From Flavobacterium flevense (GTDB lineage Bacteria; Bacteroidota; Bacteroidia; Flavobacteriales; Flavobacteriaceae): DNA of 64,000 nt. Of the stretch, positions 54,389 to 62,865 are shown piece by piece (position 1 is the stretch's first letter; each line of letters starts with the position of its first letter). Below the pieces are notes generated by a model. That model saw nothing but the letters and a program-made list of their open reading frames with translations, did not search any database and was not told the origin of the DNA. The position numbers were made by a program, and so were the translations under genes. The stretch lies in the NCBI RefSeq assembly GCF_900142775.1, contig NZ_FRCC01000005.1:124001-188000 (forward strand), given 5' to 3'.

Positions 54389-57300
54389 ATGAAATTGTTT
54401 TTGGATATGCAGTTCTTCAAAATTAAAATATTTTTTTGTGCCATCACTACTTCTTTACTCATTACTGCCTGTGCCACTCATCATACGCAATGGGGAAGTA
54501 ATTCTAAAGAAAATCCACTTATAAACGACAAAGAGGTATCACAAATTGCCCACCGCTTTTTTTTAATTGGTGACGCCGGAAATGCCGATCAGGAAAAGTC
54601 TCAAAAAATTCTAAGTTCCCTGCAACAACAGTTACAACAATCGGATAAAAATGCTACATTATTATTCCTGGGAGACAATATTTATCCCAAAGGTATTCCT
54701 GATGAAAAAGACACTAAAAATCATGCTATTGCCTTAGAGAAAATAAAAGCACAATTAGCTATTGCAAAAGATTTTAAAGGAAAAACCATCTTTATCCCCG
54801 GAAATCACGACTGGTATTCCGGCATTAAAGGACTCAAACGTCAGGAAGAAATAGTCAATGCGTATCTGGGCGAAAAAAAAGCCTTTCTTCCGTCAGACGG
54901 TTGCCCTATTGATGATAAAAAAATAAACGATCAGCTGTGTTTAATTACAATTGACAGCCAGTGGTTTCTGGAAAACTGGAACAAAATACCCACCATAAAT
55001 GATGATTGTACCATAAAAACCCGCGAAGGCTTTTTTGAAGAATTAGAAAGTATTTTAAATAAAAATCAGGACAAAACAATACTATTAGCCATTCATCATC
55101 CATTAATGAGCAACGGGACTCATGGAGGACAATTTTCACTTGAAAAACAATTATTCCCTTTAGAACAAAAAATTCCTTTGCCAGTAGTGGGTTCGTTTAT
55201 TAATTTTTTAAGGAAAACATCCGGCATTAGTCCGCAGGATCTTCAAAATAAGCAATATCAGATTTTAGCAAAAAGAATCAAAACTCTTTTGCAAAACCAG
55301 AATAACGTCATTGTAGTTTCAGGACACGACCACAATTTACAGTACATCGAAAATGAAAATATCAAACAAATCATCAGTGGTGCCGGATCTAAATCAGAAG
55401 CTGCCCGGGCTATTTATCCTAATGATTTTTCGTATGGAAAAAATGGTTATGCTACTTTAACCGTTTATACAAATGGGAAATCAGTAGTTTCGTATTACGG
55501 AATTGAAGACAATCAAACGAAAATAGTATTCGAAAAAACAGTTATAGCACCTGAAAAGAAATTAAACAACAACTATACTGACACATTTTCCTCTCACATA
55601 AAAGCGTCTATTTACACTCCTGAAATGACTTCCAAAAGCGCTTTTCACAATTTTCTTTTTGGCAAACATTACCGAAAATATTACAGTCAGCTAATTGATG
55701 TTCCTGTAGTTTCTTTAGATACACTGCATGGTGGTTTAAGCCCCGTGAGAGCCGGAGGAGGACATCAGTCAAAATCATTGCGTCTGGAAGATGCTAACGG
55801 AAAAGAATATGTAATGCGGGCTTTAAAGAAAAGTGTGAGCCGCTTTTTGCAAAGTGTTGCATTTAAAGATCAGTATGTTGAAGATGCGTTTAAAAATACT
55901 TATGCTGAGAATTTCCTTTATGACTTTTATACCACATCTCACCCTTATACGACACTGGCAGTTGACAATTTAGCTGGTAAAATAGGTGTATTTCACAGTA
56001 ATCCGAAACTTTTTTATATTCCAAAACAAAAAGCATTGGGTGAATTCAATACTGATTATGGAAACGAATTGTATTATGTAGAAGAAAGACCTTCTGATAG
56101 TCAAAAAGAGCTACAAAGTTTTGGTAATTCAAATGCAATTATTGGTACCGATGACCTGCTTGTGAACTTACAAAAGGATGAAAAATACGCTGTTGATGAA
56201 AACGAATACATCAAAGCCCGATTATTCGACATGCTTATTGGCGACTGGGACAGGCATTATGATCAATGGCGATGGGCTGAATACAACATAGGCGATAAAG
56301 TAATTTACAAACCCATTCCCCGTGACCGTGATCAGGCATTTACGAAATATGACGGAACATTACTATCCCTTTTAATGAATATTCCGGCGCTTCGTCATAT
56401 GCAAAGTTTTAAAAATGACATTAAAAATGTTAAATGGTTCAACAGAGAACCTTATCCTTTGGACTTAGCTTTATTAAAGAAATCCGGAGAAAAAGAATGG
56501 ATGACCCAAGCCCAATTTATTCAGGAAAACTTATCTGACGAAAGCATTGATGCGGCTTTTACTAATTTACCCGAAGAAATTCAGGATGAAACTATAACTT
56601 CGATTAAAGAAAAATTAAAGCACCGAAAAACACAATTAATGACTTATGCTGGTCAATACAATCAGGTTTTGCAAAAAACGGTACTTATTACAGGCACCAA
56701 CAAAAAAGACGAATTCATCATTCATTCTCCTTCTAAAAATGAAGTCGAAATAACGGTAAACCGAATTAAAAAAGAAGGAAGAGAATTTGTTTACAAAAAA
56801 ACATTTAACCACAATACCACAAAAAACATCTGGATTTATGGTCTGGACGACGATGATATTTTTGATTTTCAGGGAGCTCAAAAATCGGCTATAAAACTAA
56901 AAATGATTGGAGGTCAAAATCACGATAGTTATACCGTTTCTAAGGGGAAAAATATCCAAATTATTGATTTCAAATCGAAAAATAACACTTTTAAAACTGA
57001 TTCCGGAACCAGAACTTTATTAACAGATGATTACAAAACCAATTTTTACGATTATCAAAAACCTAAATACAATGCTTTTTCCGGTTTACCTTCGATAGGT
57101 TTTAATCCTGATGACGGCGTGAAAGTGGGTATTATTGCTAATTATACGGTAAATCATTTCAAGCAAAATCCGTATACTTTCAAACATGGTTTAAGTGCTA
57201 ATTATTATTTTGCCACTAACGGTTTTGAATTAGGATATCATTTAGATATTCCAAAACTAATAGGCGAATGGAATTTTGGTTTTGACAGCCAGTTTACCAG

Positions 57301-58117
57301 TCCTAATTTTGCCATTAATTATTTTGGCTATGGAAATGCTACTGCTAATACAGATGAATTAAACGGAATGGATTATAACAGGGTTCATATTCGAATGTTG
57401 AAATTTGCACCAAAAATCGAGAAAAAAGGACGCCATGGAAGTCATATTAATTTTCAGTTAGCGTATGAAAATTTTGATGTAGAAATAACAGAAAACCGGT
57501 TTATTGCAATACCGAATATTATAAACTCTGAAATTTTTAATCCGCAACAGTTTGCAGGAGCCACAGTAGAATATGGTTATGAAAACTATGATAATGCTTC
57601 GCTTCCTTCGATGGGAATGGGATTTATGGTAGCTGCTAACTGGACGATGAATCTGGATAACAGCAAACAAAATTTCCCAAAATTAGAATCAAAAATTAAT
57701 TTCAACCATAAAATCGACCATCAGGGCAACATTGTATTTGCTACATTACTGAAAGGAAAAGCCATTTTGAACAATAATTTTGAATTTTATCAGGCGGCGG
57801 CATTAGGAGGCGACTATGATTTAAGGGGTTTTAGAAACCAACGTTTTATAGGGAATCAGTCTTTCTTTCAAAGTAGTGATCTTCGTTTTACTATTGGAAA
57901 AATAAAAAACAGTATTATCCCAATGTCTTATGGCTTTTTTGGCGGATATGATTACGGAAGAGTCTGGCTCGATGGAGAAAATTCTAAAAAATGGCATCAA
58001 TCCGCAGGTGGTGGTTTATGGCTCAACGGCATTAACACCATAACGGCAAGATTAAGCTATTTTAAAAGTGCTGATGAAGAAGCCAGAATTGCTTTTGGAC
58101 TGGGGTTTGGATTTTAA
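54389..58117 (+). CDS. Outer-membrane lipoprotein: metallophosphoesterase, kinase-like domain and Omp85 barrel
   Basis: A 1,242-residue three-part fusion. A lipoprotein signal ends LLITAC (Cys28); an alternative ATG at codon 7 keeps it. Residues 55-375 are a calcineurin-like metallophosphoesterase with every motif: IGDAGN (60-65), LGDN (94-97), GNHDW (138-142), AIHHP (234-238) and GHDH (312-315). Residues 440-690 look kinase-like: YVMRALKK (474-481), LIGDWDRHYDQ (616-626) and PIPRDRDQAF (642-651) resemble the catalytic and metal loops of HipA/Fam20-type kinases. Residues about 930-1242 are an Omp85 barrel with the DLRGFRNQRF signature and a C-terminal Phe. It probably acts at the outer membrane. 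No confident function can be given. Confidence 0.82.
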   Translation: MKLFLDMQFFKIKIFFCAITTSLLITACATHHTQWGSNSKENPLINDKEVSQIAHRFFLIGDAGNADQEKSQKILSSLQQQLQQSDKNATLLFLGDNIYPKGIPDEKDTKNHAIALEKIKAQLAIAKDFKGKTIFIPGNHDWYSGIKGLKRQEEIVNAYLGEKKAFLPSDGCPIDDKKINDQLCLITIDSQWFLENWNKIPTINDDCTIKTREGFFEELESILNKNQDKTILLAIHHPLMSNGTHGGQFSLEKQLFPLEQKIPLPVVGSFINFLRKTSGISPQDLQNKQYQILAKRIKTLLQNQNNVIVVSGHDHNLQYIENENIKQIISGAGSKSEAARAIYPNDFSYGKNGYATLTVYTNGKSVVSYYGIEDNQTKIVFEKTVIAPEKKLNNNYTDTFSSHIKASIYTPEMTSKSAFHNFLFGKHYRKYYSQLIDVPVVSLDTLHGGLSPVRAGGGHQSKSLRLEDANGKEYVMRALKKSVSRFLQSVAFKDQYVEDAFKNTYAENFLYDFYTTSHPYTTLAVDNLAGKIGVFHSNPKLFYIPKQKALGEFNTDYGNELYYVEERPSDSQKELQSFGNSNAIIGTDDLLVNLQKDEKYAVDENEYIKARLFDMLIGDWDRHYDQWRWAEYNIGDKVIYKPIPRDRDQAFTKYDGTLLSLLMNIPALRHMQSFKNDIKNVKWFNREPYPLDLALLKKSGEKEWMTQAQFIQENLSDESIDAAFTNLPEEIQDETITSIKEKLKHRKTQLMTYAGQYNQVLQKTVLITGTNKKDEFIIHSPSKNEVEITVNRIKKEGREFVYKKTFNHNTTKNIWIYGLDDDDIFDFQGAQKSAIKLKMIGGQNHDSYTVSKGKNIQIIDFKSKNNTFKTDSGTRTLLTDDYKTNFYDYQKPKYNAFSGLPSIGFNPDDGVKVGIIANYTVNHFKQNPYTFKHGLSANYYFATNGFELGYHLDIPKLIGEWNFGFDSQFTSPNFAINYFGYGNATANTDELNGMDYNRVHIRMLKFAPKIEKKGRHGSHINFQLAYENFDVEITENRFIAIPNIINSEIFNPQQFAGATVEYGYENYDNASLPSMGMGFMVAANWTMNLDNSKQNFPKLESKINFNHKIDHQGNIVFATLLKGKAILNNNFEFYQAAALGGDYDLRGFRNQRFIGNQSFFQSSDLRFTIGKIKNSIIPMSYGFFGGYDYGRVWLDGENSKKWHQSAGGGLWLNGINTITARLSYFKSADEEARIAFGLGFGF

Positions 58118-58166
58118 ATGGCTATCCGTTTTTATACCATTCACTGAGCAAACACAAGATTTTTTT

Positions 58167-58290
58167 TGCCACGAATTACACTAATTAGCACAAATAGTAC
58201 TGATTTTAAATGAATTACACCAATTCTTTATTTGCCTTTGGCAGGTTCGTCGAATATGATGACATCCCCATTTGTGTGAAATTCGCGGCT
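58167..58290. repeat. Inverted-repeat element without a gene
   Basis: The left arm GCCACGAATTACAC...CACAAAT (58167-58194) and the right arm ATTTGTGTGAAATTCGCGGC (58270-58289) are imperfect inverted repeats bounding about 120 bp. A direct repeat GAATTACAC(T/C)AATT occurs at 58172 and 58212. No frame of note lies inside. It sits between two converging genes and has the same shape as the two gene-bearing cassettes. Confidence 0.6.
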
Positions 58291-58324
58291 ATTTTTTTAT
58301 TAGTTCGCTTAGTGGATTGTACTA

Positions 58325-59194
58325 TTAATTTAAATGGAATTCATAGACCTTCCCTCCTATTTTTTTAGTCTTTTCATCGGCTAATAAAAGCGTTTTGGAA
58401 TCTTTGAAACAAATAGCTTCTTTTTGGGAAAAATGCCCCAAAGGGATTGCATTTACTTTTCCTTCAAAAAAATTATCCGATTGAAAATTTTCAAAAACCC
58501 ATATTTGGCTATGACTTAATAAAACTACTTTAGTTCCGTCCGGACTAATAGCAGCACTGGTTATGGCGGCATTTTGATAATCGCCATCTGCTTTAAATTC
58601 TCCTAATAATTGAGCTTGATAATTTCCTGCTTTATTAGGCACTTTGTACAAAAAAGTAGTTCCGTCAAAACCCTTGCTTCTGTTTTTTGTAAACAAATAA
58701 AAGTTGTTTTGGTATTCGAAAAAAGATTCTACATCATAAAAAAGCGCTGTCTTTTTAGGCGGAAAATCTGTTTGTTCCGGATAAGCAAAACTGGTTTTAT
58801 AAGATGGCATTACCGATGAATTGTTTAAAGAATCTTTAGCAATTTTATAAATAGCTAAATCCTTTCTTTCATTAGCATTATTCCCAAAATCTCCAATGTA
58901 TAAATTCTCTTCGCTGTCCTTAGTAATGTCTTCCCAGTCAACATTATCAGTTTGAGAAATTGTTATTGTTTTTTCAAGTTTTCCCTGGTTGTCTAATGCA
59001 TAAATTTCATTGGCATTTCCGCTGTCTTCTAATGTCCAGATCAATTGAGAACTCTGTGTATAAATTATTCCTGAAATTTCTTTGAGCTGTTTTGGCAAAG
59101 TATAAAGTTCCTCAATAGCTGAAGAATCTCTTTGACAAAAAGCAATTAGGGACGATAATAAAACGAGAGGCAGAATTTTTTTCATTGGATACAT
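58325..59194 (-). CDS. Secreted beta-propeller-like protein (SdiA-regulated-like)
   Basis: A 289-residue exported protein with a signal peptide (residues 1-20, then CQRDSS). The remainder has repeated short strands with Trp/Asp turns (LKEISGIIY, QLIWTLEDSGNANEIYALD, DVDWEDITKD-type, YIGDFGNNANERKDLAIYKI), the pattern of the SdiA-regulated or esterase-like-phytase propeller families. Biological function is unknown. An ATG three codons in (MKKILPLV) is an equally good start. It lies 9 bp after the kinase-like gene on the same strand and shares its transcript. Confidence 0.65.
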   Translation of the reverse strand: MYPMKKILPLVLLSSLIAFCQRDSSAIEELYTLPKQLKEISGIIYTQSSQLIWTLEDSGNANEIYALDNQGKLEKTITISQTDNVDWEDITKDSEENLYIGDFGNNANERKDLAIYKIAKDSLNNSSVMPSYKTSFAYPEQTDFPPKKTALFYDVESFFEYQNNFYLFTKNRSKGFDGTTFLYKVPNKAGNYQAQLLGEFKADGDYQNAAITSAAISPDGTKVVLLSHSQIWVFENFQSDNFFEGKVNAIPLGHFSQKEAICFKDSKTLLLADEKTKKIGGKVYEFHLN

Positions 59195-59203
59195 ATTATA
59201 ATA

Positions 59204-60268
59204 TTAAAAACCGGGTTTAAACAAATCAGGATGTTTAAAGTTTCTGGTAACAAATTTAAAAGCGGCACTTAGAACATATCCCATAGAAGTTGCATTTTTA
59301 AAGTTCAAATCATTAGTATAACGATACAATTCGGTTTTTAATTGTTGGATATGTGCTTCGGGAGCTATCGTATCATTAGCCATGATGCGAAGAATTTTTT
59401 GAATACGGGTTTCTGCCGAAATAATTCTCTTAGCTAAGGCAGCACGTTCTTCATTTTTATATTGTTCTATCGAACTGTCCTGCAATTTTTCTTTGATTAA
59501 TTTTATCATTGGAAAATTTTCCTTGAAAAACTGGGGTCGGTAAATTTTAAAATTACCTTCATAACATTGCTGATCAAAGTCAATTGCACGGATTTTATAA
59601 ACCACCTGATCAAAATCATGAATGGGTACAATAACATAATTATAAGCACGCATATCACCCAAAAGCCGGATCATACAACGTTCATTGAATTTTACAAATT
59701 CTTTGGCAATTTGAGATTTTTCTGTTTCAGAACAATTTTCGAGCAAGGTTTCCATAAAAACATCACCCGGAATTCCTATAATATGCTCTTCAATTAAAGT
59801 ATCCTGATAAACCAGAAAATTGATTTTATCCGGAGATAAAATATGCTCTAATTCTAAGCCGTAAATTCTGGAAGCATCGGCTTTTTTAATATAAAAATGA
59901 ACGTAATTATCATTGAGTACATTACGCACTTTAATCCTAAAGGGTTTTGAATTCCCAAAAGTGCAGTAATCAATAGCATCTACATTGAGAAACTTAATAA
60001 TATCCGAGTTTCCATCAGAATGCAGTAAAGAATAGATTTTTTTTAAATTCAAATCGATTTCATTTCTTTCAAATTCATTATAAAAAACCCTTGCCCATAA
60101 AGTGTCCTGATCAAAATTATCATACACATTTACAGAACCTGAAAATCGCAGCAAATCATCATAAGAAACCGCCACTTTAGAAACCCTGTCAAATCGTTCT
60201 AAATAATCAAACAGAAAATGGTTTATAGGATAGCTGGGCTTTTTAAACAATGGAGAAATATCGCTCAT
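59204..60268 (-). CDS. Kinase-like protein of unknown function
   Basis: A 354-residue cytoplasmic protein for which I know no named family. Several short motifs look like a protein-kinase-like core: a Lys pair in YVHFYIKKAD (128-129), an acidic helix residue near 139-141, RLLGDMRAYN (201-210) with Asp205 and Asn210 in D-x4-N spacing, and RAIDFDQQ (227-234), where DFD could replace DFG. C-terminal helices 280-310 are charged. No other domain was seen. It starts an operon with the propeller-like gene. A -7 box TAAATTTG lies just upstream. Confidence 0.6.
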   Translation of the reverse strand: MSDISPLFKKPSYPINHFLFDYLERFDRVSKVAVSYDDLLRFSGSVNVYDNFDQDTLWARVFYNEFERNEIDLNLKKIYSLLHSDGNSDIIKFLNVDAIDYCTFGNSKPFRIKVRNVLNDNYVHFYIKKADASRIYGLELEHILSPDKINFLVYQDTLIEEHIIGIPGDVFMETLLENCSETEKSQIAKEFVKFNERCMIRLLGDMRAYNYVIVPIHDFDQVVYKIRAIDFDQQCYEGNFKIYRPQFFKENFPMIKLIKEKLQDSSIEQYKNEERAALAKRIISAETRIQKILRIMANDTIAPEAHIQQLKTELYRYTNDLNFKNATSMGYVLSAAFKFVTRNFKHPDLFKPGF

Positions 60269-60285
60269 TCAATATTATATTTCTA

Positions 60286-60293
60286 CAAATTTA
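60286..60293 (-). promoter_or_regulatory. -7 promoter box for the kinase-like gene
   Basis: The minus strand reads TAAATTTG, a perfect TAnnTTTG match, 18 bp before the ATG. No -33 element of normal spacing is evident. Confidence 0.45.
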
Positions 60294-60591
60294 CATTAAT
60301 TATTTCAAAGCTGCTTTAGAAAGAAAGCTTACTTTATTTCAAAAAAAAGGCTTAACAACTGGTTATCAATAACTAAAAAAAATAAGATTTATCATACAGA
60401 TAAAGATAACAAAGAAAAAGATGTTGTTCATCGATTTTATTTGCCGGTTGACGGATTGTTAACTATTTTTATTTTTCGAATGCTTTTTTGATTAGAAAAT
60501 TGATACTAAAAACACCCCCTTTTTATTTCATACAACCAAAACATATTCTAAAATGTAAGCTCAATTTGTGCCTTATTAGAACCATTTTATT
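60294..60591. other. Divergent spacer before the histidine kinase gene
   Basis: About 300 bp of AT-rich sequence between divergent genes. It contains AAAAACACCCCCTTTTTA at 60508-60525, the same type of word that recurs in the 44-45 kb desert, 67 bp before the histidine kinase ATG. No gene was seen. Confidence 0.5.
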
Positions 60592-62400
60592 ATGAATAAA
60601 CAGGAGATTTACAATCAAACAGAAAAAACTTTGAATATTGGTGTCTGGAATATTAATTTACAGGACAATACTGTTTCATGGGATGCGATAACCAAATCTT
60701 TTTTTGAAGTTTCGGATGAATTTGTCCCTGATTACAAAAATACTTTAGCTTTTTTCAATCGGAAAAATTTAATTGAGTTTAAAATACTCATTAAAAAAAC
60801 CATTGAAAATAAAATTCCAATTCATGGAAAATTCCAGATAATTACTGCTAAAAATAACATCAAATACCTGGAATGTATATGTCAAGTAGATAGAACTAAC
60901 AATCATTTTAATCGTGTTCAAGGTACCTTCAGGGATATTACTACTGAAGAAGAAAGAATTTCGGAATTAGAATCTGCAGCCGAAAAATATGCCTCCGTTT
61001 TTAGCAGTGCCAATGATGCTATTGTGATTATTGACACTGAAACAGGAAATATTACCGATTGTAACAGCCGTACTTATGAACTTACCGGCTATAAAGACAC
61101 CGAAATAATTGGCGTTCATAATTCGTTATTTTTCCCGGAAGACAAAAGAGAAGAAATTCAATTTTATCTGAAAGAAAAAATCAAACAAAATACTTATTTC
61201 ATTAAAGAAACGTACCTCAGAAATAAAAACGGTTCTAATATAGCCGTTCAGGCTGCCTCAGGAAAAAAGTTTGTCATTAATAACAGAACTTATCTGGTTT
61301 GTTTTTTTAGAAACATTACCAGAAAAAAAGAAATAGAAGAAAACCTGAACCTGTTGTCTCTTGTAGCTTCTGAAACTACTGATACCATTATTATTACCAA
61401 TGCCGAAGGAAAAGCCATTTGGGCAAATCAGGCTTATATGAAACTTACCCAATCTACATTGGAAGAAATCATAGGTCATGAACCCAATTATCTTTCTATT
61501 AAACCCTATACTAATTTAGAAACTGTAAATAAAATTAGAGAGACAATAAAAAACAAAGAAGAAATTAAAGTTGTTTTTCAAAATTGTAATAAACTAAAAG
61601 AGAAATACTGGTTAGAGCTGAATATCACTCCGGTGTTTGACAGCCATGGCAATTGCAATAAATTTATAGCTATAGGAAGAGATGTTACAGCTGCCAAAGA
61701 AAAAGAAAGCGAACTCGAAAATATTCTGGAAGTCACCAGCCAGCAAAATAATAAACTCGTCAATTTTGCTCATATCGTTTCCCATAATATCCGCTCTCAT
61801 ACCAGTAATTTACTGATGGTATTAGAAGTAATCGAGAGTACGGATGATGTTCTTGAAAAAATAGCACTGATTGATATGTTCAAGGAAGCCACCGAAAAAT
61901 TATCGGATACAATTGAAAACCTGAATGAGATGATTACCATTAAAAAAAATGTTCACATCATTAAAACGGTAATCAATGTAAAAACAGAACTGGAAAAACT
62001 TATAGAACCTTTCAAAAATAAAATTGCAATTTCACATACAATACCCAGTGATTTAACTTTAAATATTATTCCGGCCTATTTAGATAATATCATCCAAAAT
62101 CTTTTAAGTAACGCCGTAAAATACCAATCTCCGGAACGGGAACCTCAATTAAAAATAAGTTATGAAAACAAAGATGGTTTTCACATTATCAATTTCAAAG
62201 ACAATGGTTTAGGAATAGATCTTAAAAAAAACAAACAAAAATTATTTGGTATGTATAAAACTTTTCATGGTAATGAAGATGCTAAAGGAATTGATTTGTT
62301 TATTGTAAAAAACCAAATTGAAGTCATGAAAGGAAAAATTGAGGTCGAGAGCCAGAAAGGCATTGGTAGCACATTTAAATTATATTTCAATGAAAAATAA
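60592..62400 (+). CDS. PAS-domain sensor histidine kinase
   Basis: A 602-residue soluble histidine kinase. Three PAS-like modules come first (about 10-120, 125-245 and 255-370; for example DAIVIIDTETGNITDCNSRTYELTGY). The phosphoacceptor is His398 in VSHNIRSHTSN. The ATPase domain has the N box LLSNAVKY, G1 DNGLGID, an F region and the G2 box, which reads AKGIDLFIVKNQ instead of the usual GIGL pattern; an Asp replaces the second Gly. No membrane segments, so the signal is cytoplasmic. Its 3' end overlaps the response regulator by 11 bp. Confidence 0.92.
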   Translation: MNKQEIYNQTEKTLNIGVWNINLQDNTVSWDAITKSFFEVSDEFVPDYKNTLAFFNRKNLIEFKILIKKTIENKIPIHGKFQIITAKNNIKYLECICQVDRTNNHFNRVQGTFRDITTEEERISELESAAEKYASVFSSANDAIVIIDTETGNITDCNSRTYELTGYKDTEIIGVHNSLFFPEDKREEIQFYLKEKIKQNTYFIKETYLRNKNGSNIAVQAASGKKFVINNRTYLVCFFRNITRKKEIEENLNLLSLVASETTDTIIITNAEGKAIWANQAYMKLTQSTLEEIIGHEPNYLSIKPYTNLETVNKIRETIKNKEEIKVVFQNCNKLKEKYWLELNITPVFDSHGNCNKFIAIGRDVTAAKEKESELENILEVTSQQNNKLVNFAHIVSHNIRSHTSNLLMVLEVIESTDDVLEKIALIDMFKEATEKLSDTIENLNEMITIKKNVHIIKTVINVKTELEKLIEPFKNKIAISHTIPSDLTLNIIPAYLDNIIQNLLSNAVKYQSPEREPQLKISYENKDGFHIINFKDNGLGIDLKKNKQKLFGMYKTFHGNEDAKGIDLFIVKNQIEVMKGKIEVESQKGIGSTFKLYFNEK

Positions 62401-62791
62401 AACTACTTACCTTATAGACGACGACAAATTATCCATCAAGCTAATGAGTATGCTCATTTCAAAAAACAATTTTTGCGAAGAGATAATTTCGTTTCACAAT
62501 CCACTTACAGCTTTAGAAGAGCTAAAAATAAATGCTTCGGATCCATCCCGCTTACCGGATGTTATTTTACTGGATTTAAATATGCCTTTGCTGGATGGCT
62601 GGCAATTTTTAGATGAATTTCAGTTAATCTCTTTTGCTAAAAAAATAATCGTTTTTATCGTATCTTCCTCTATAGATCCTTATGATTTAGAAAAAACGAA
62701 AGATTATCCCATAATTAAGAGTTACATCATAAAACCGCTGACATCTGAAAAGTTAAAAAAGACTTCTGTTTTAATTGAAAACGAGATTTAA
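62390..62791 (+). CDS. Single-domain response regulator
   Basis: A 133-residue receiver-domain protein without an output domain. Acidic pocket Asp10-Asp12 (LIDDD), phosphoacceptor Asp62 in LLDLNMP, the switch Ser in VSSS and the conserved Lys in IIKPL are all present. The start is the ATG that overlaps the kinase stop (ATGAAAAATAA); a longer frame is internal to the kinase gene. As a stand-alone receiver it would act by protein contact, likely downstream of the adjacent PAS kinase. Confidence 0.92.
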   Translation: MKNKTTYLIDDDKLSIKLMSMLISKNNFCEEIISFHNPLTALEELKINASDPSRLPDVILLDLNMPLLDGWQFLDEFQLISFAKKIIVFIVSSSIDPYDLEKTKDYPIIKSYIIKPLTSEKLKKTSVLIENEI

Positions 62792-62850
62792 GTTATTTTT
62801 TTATTTCCAGATACTATAAATTCCAATAACTAAAAAAGAGAGAATTATAG

Positions 62851-62858
62851 TAACTTTG
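62851..62858 (+). promoter_or_regulatory. -7 promoter box for the secreted adhesin-like gene
   Basis: TAACTTTG matches TAnnTTTG and ends only 7 bp before the ATG, so the transcript would be leaderless or nearly so if this box is used. Confidence 0.4.
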
Positions 62859-62865
62859 TAAGACT

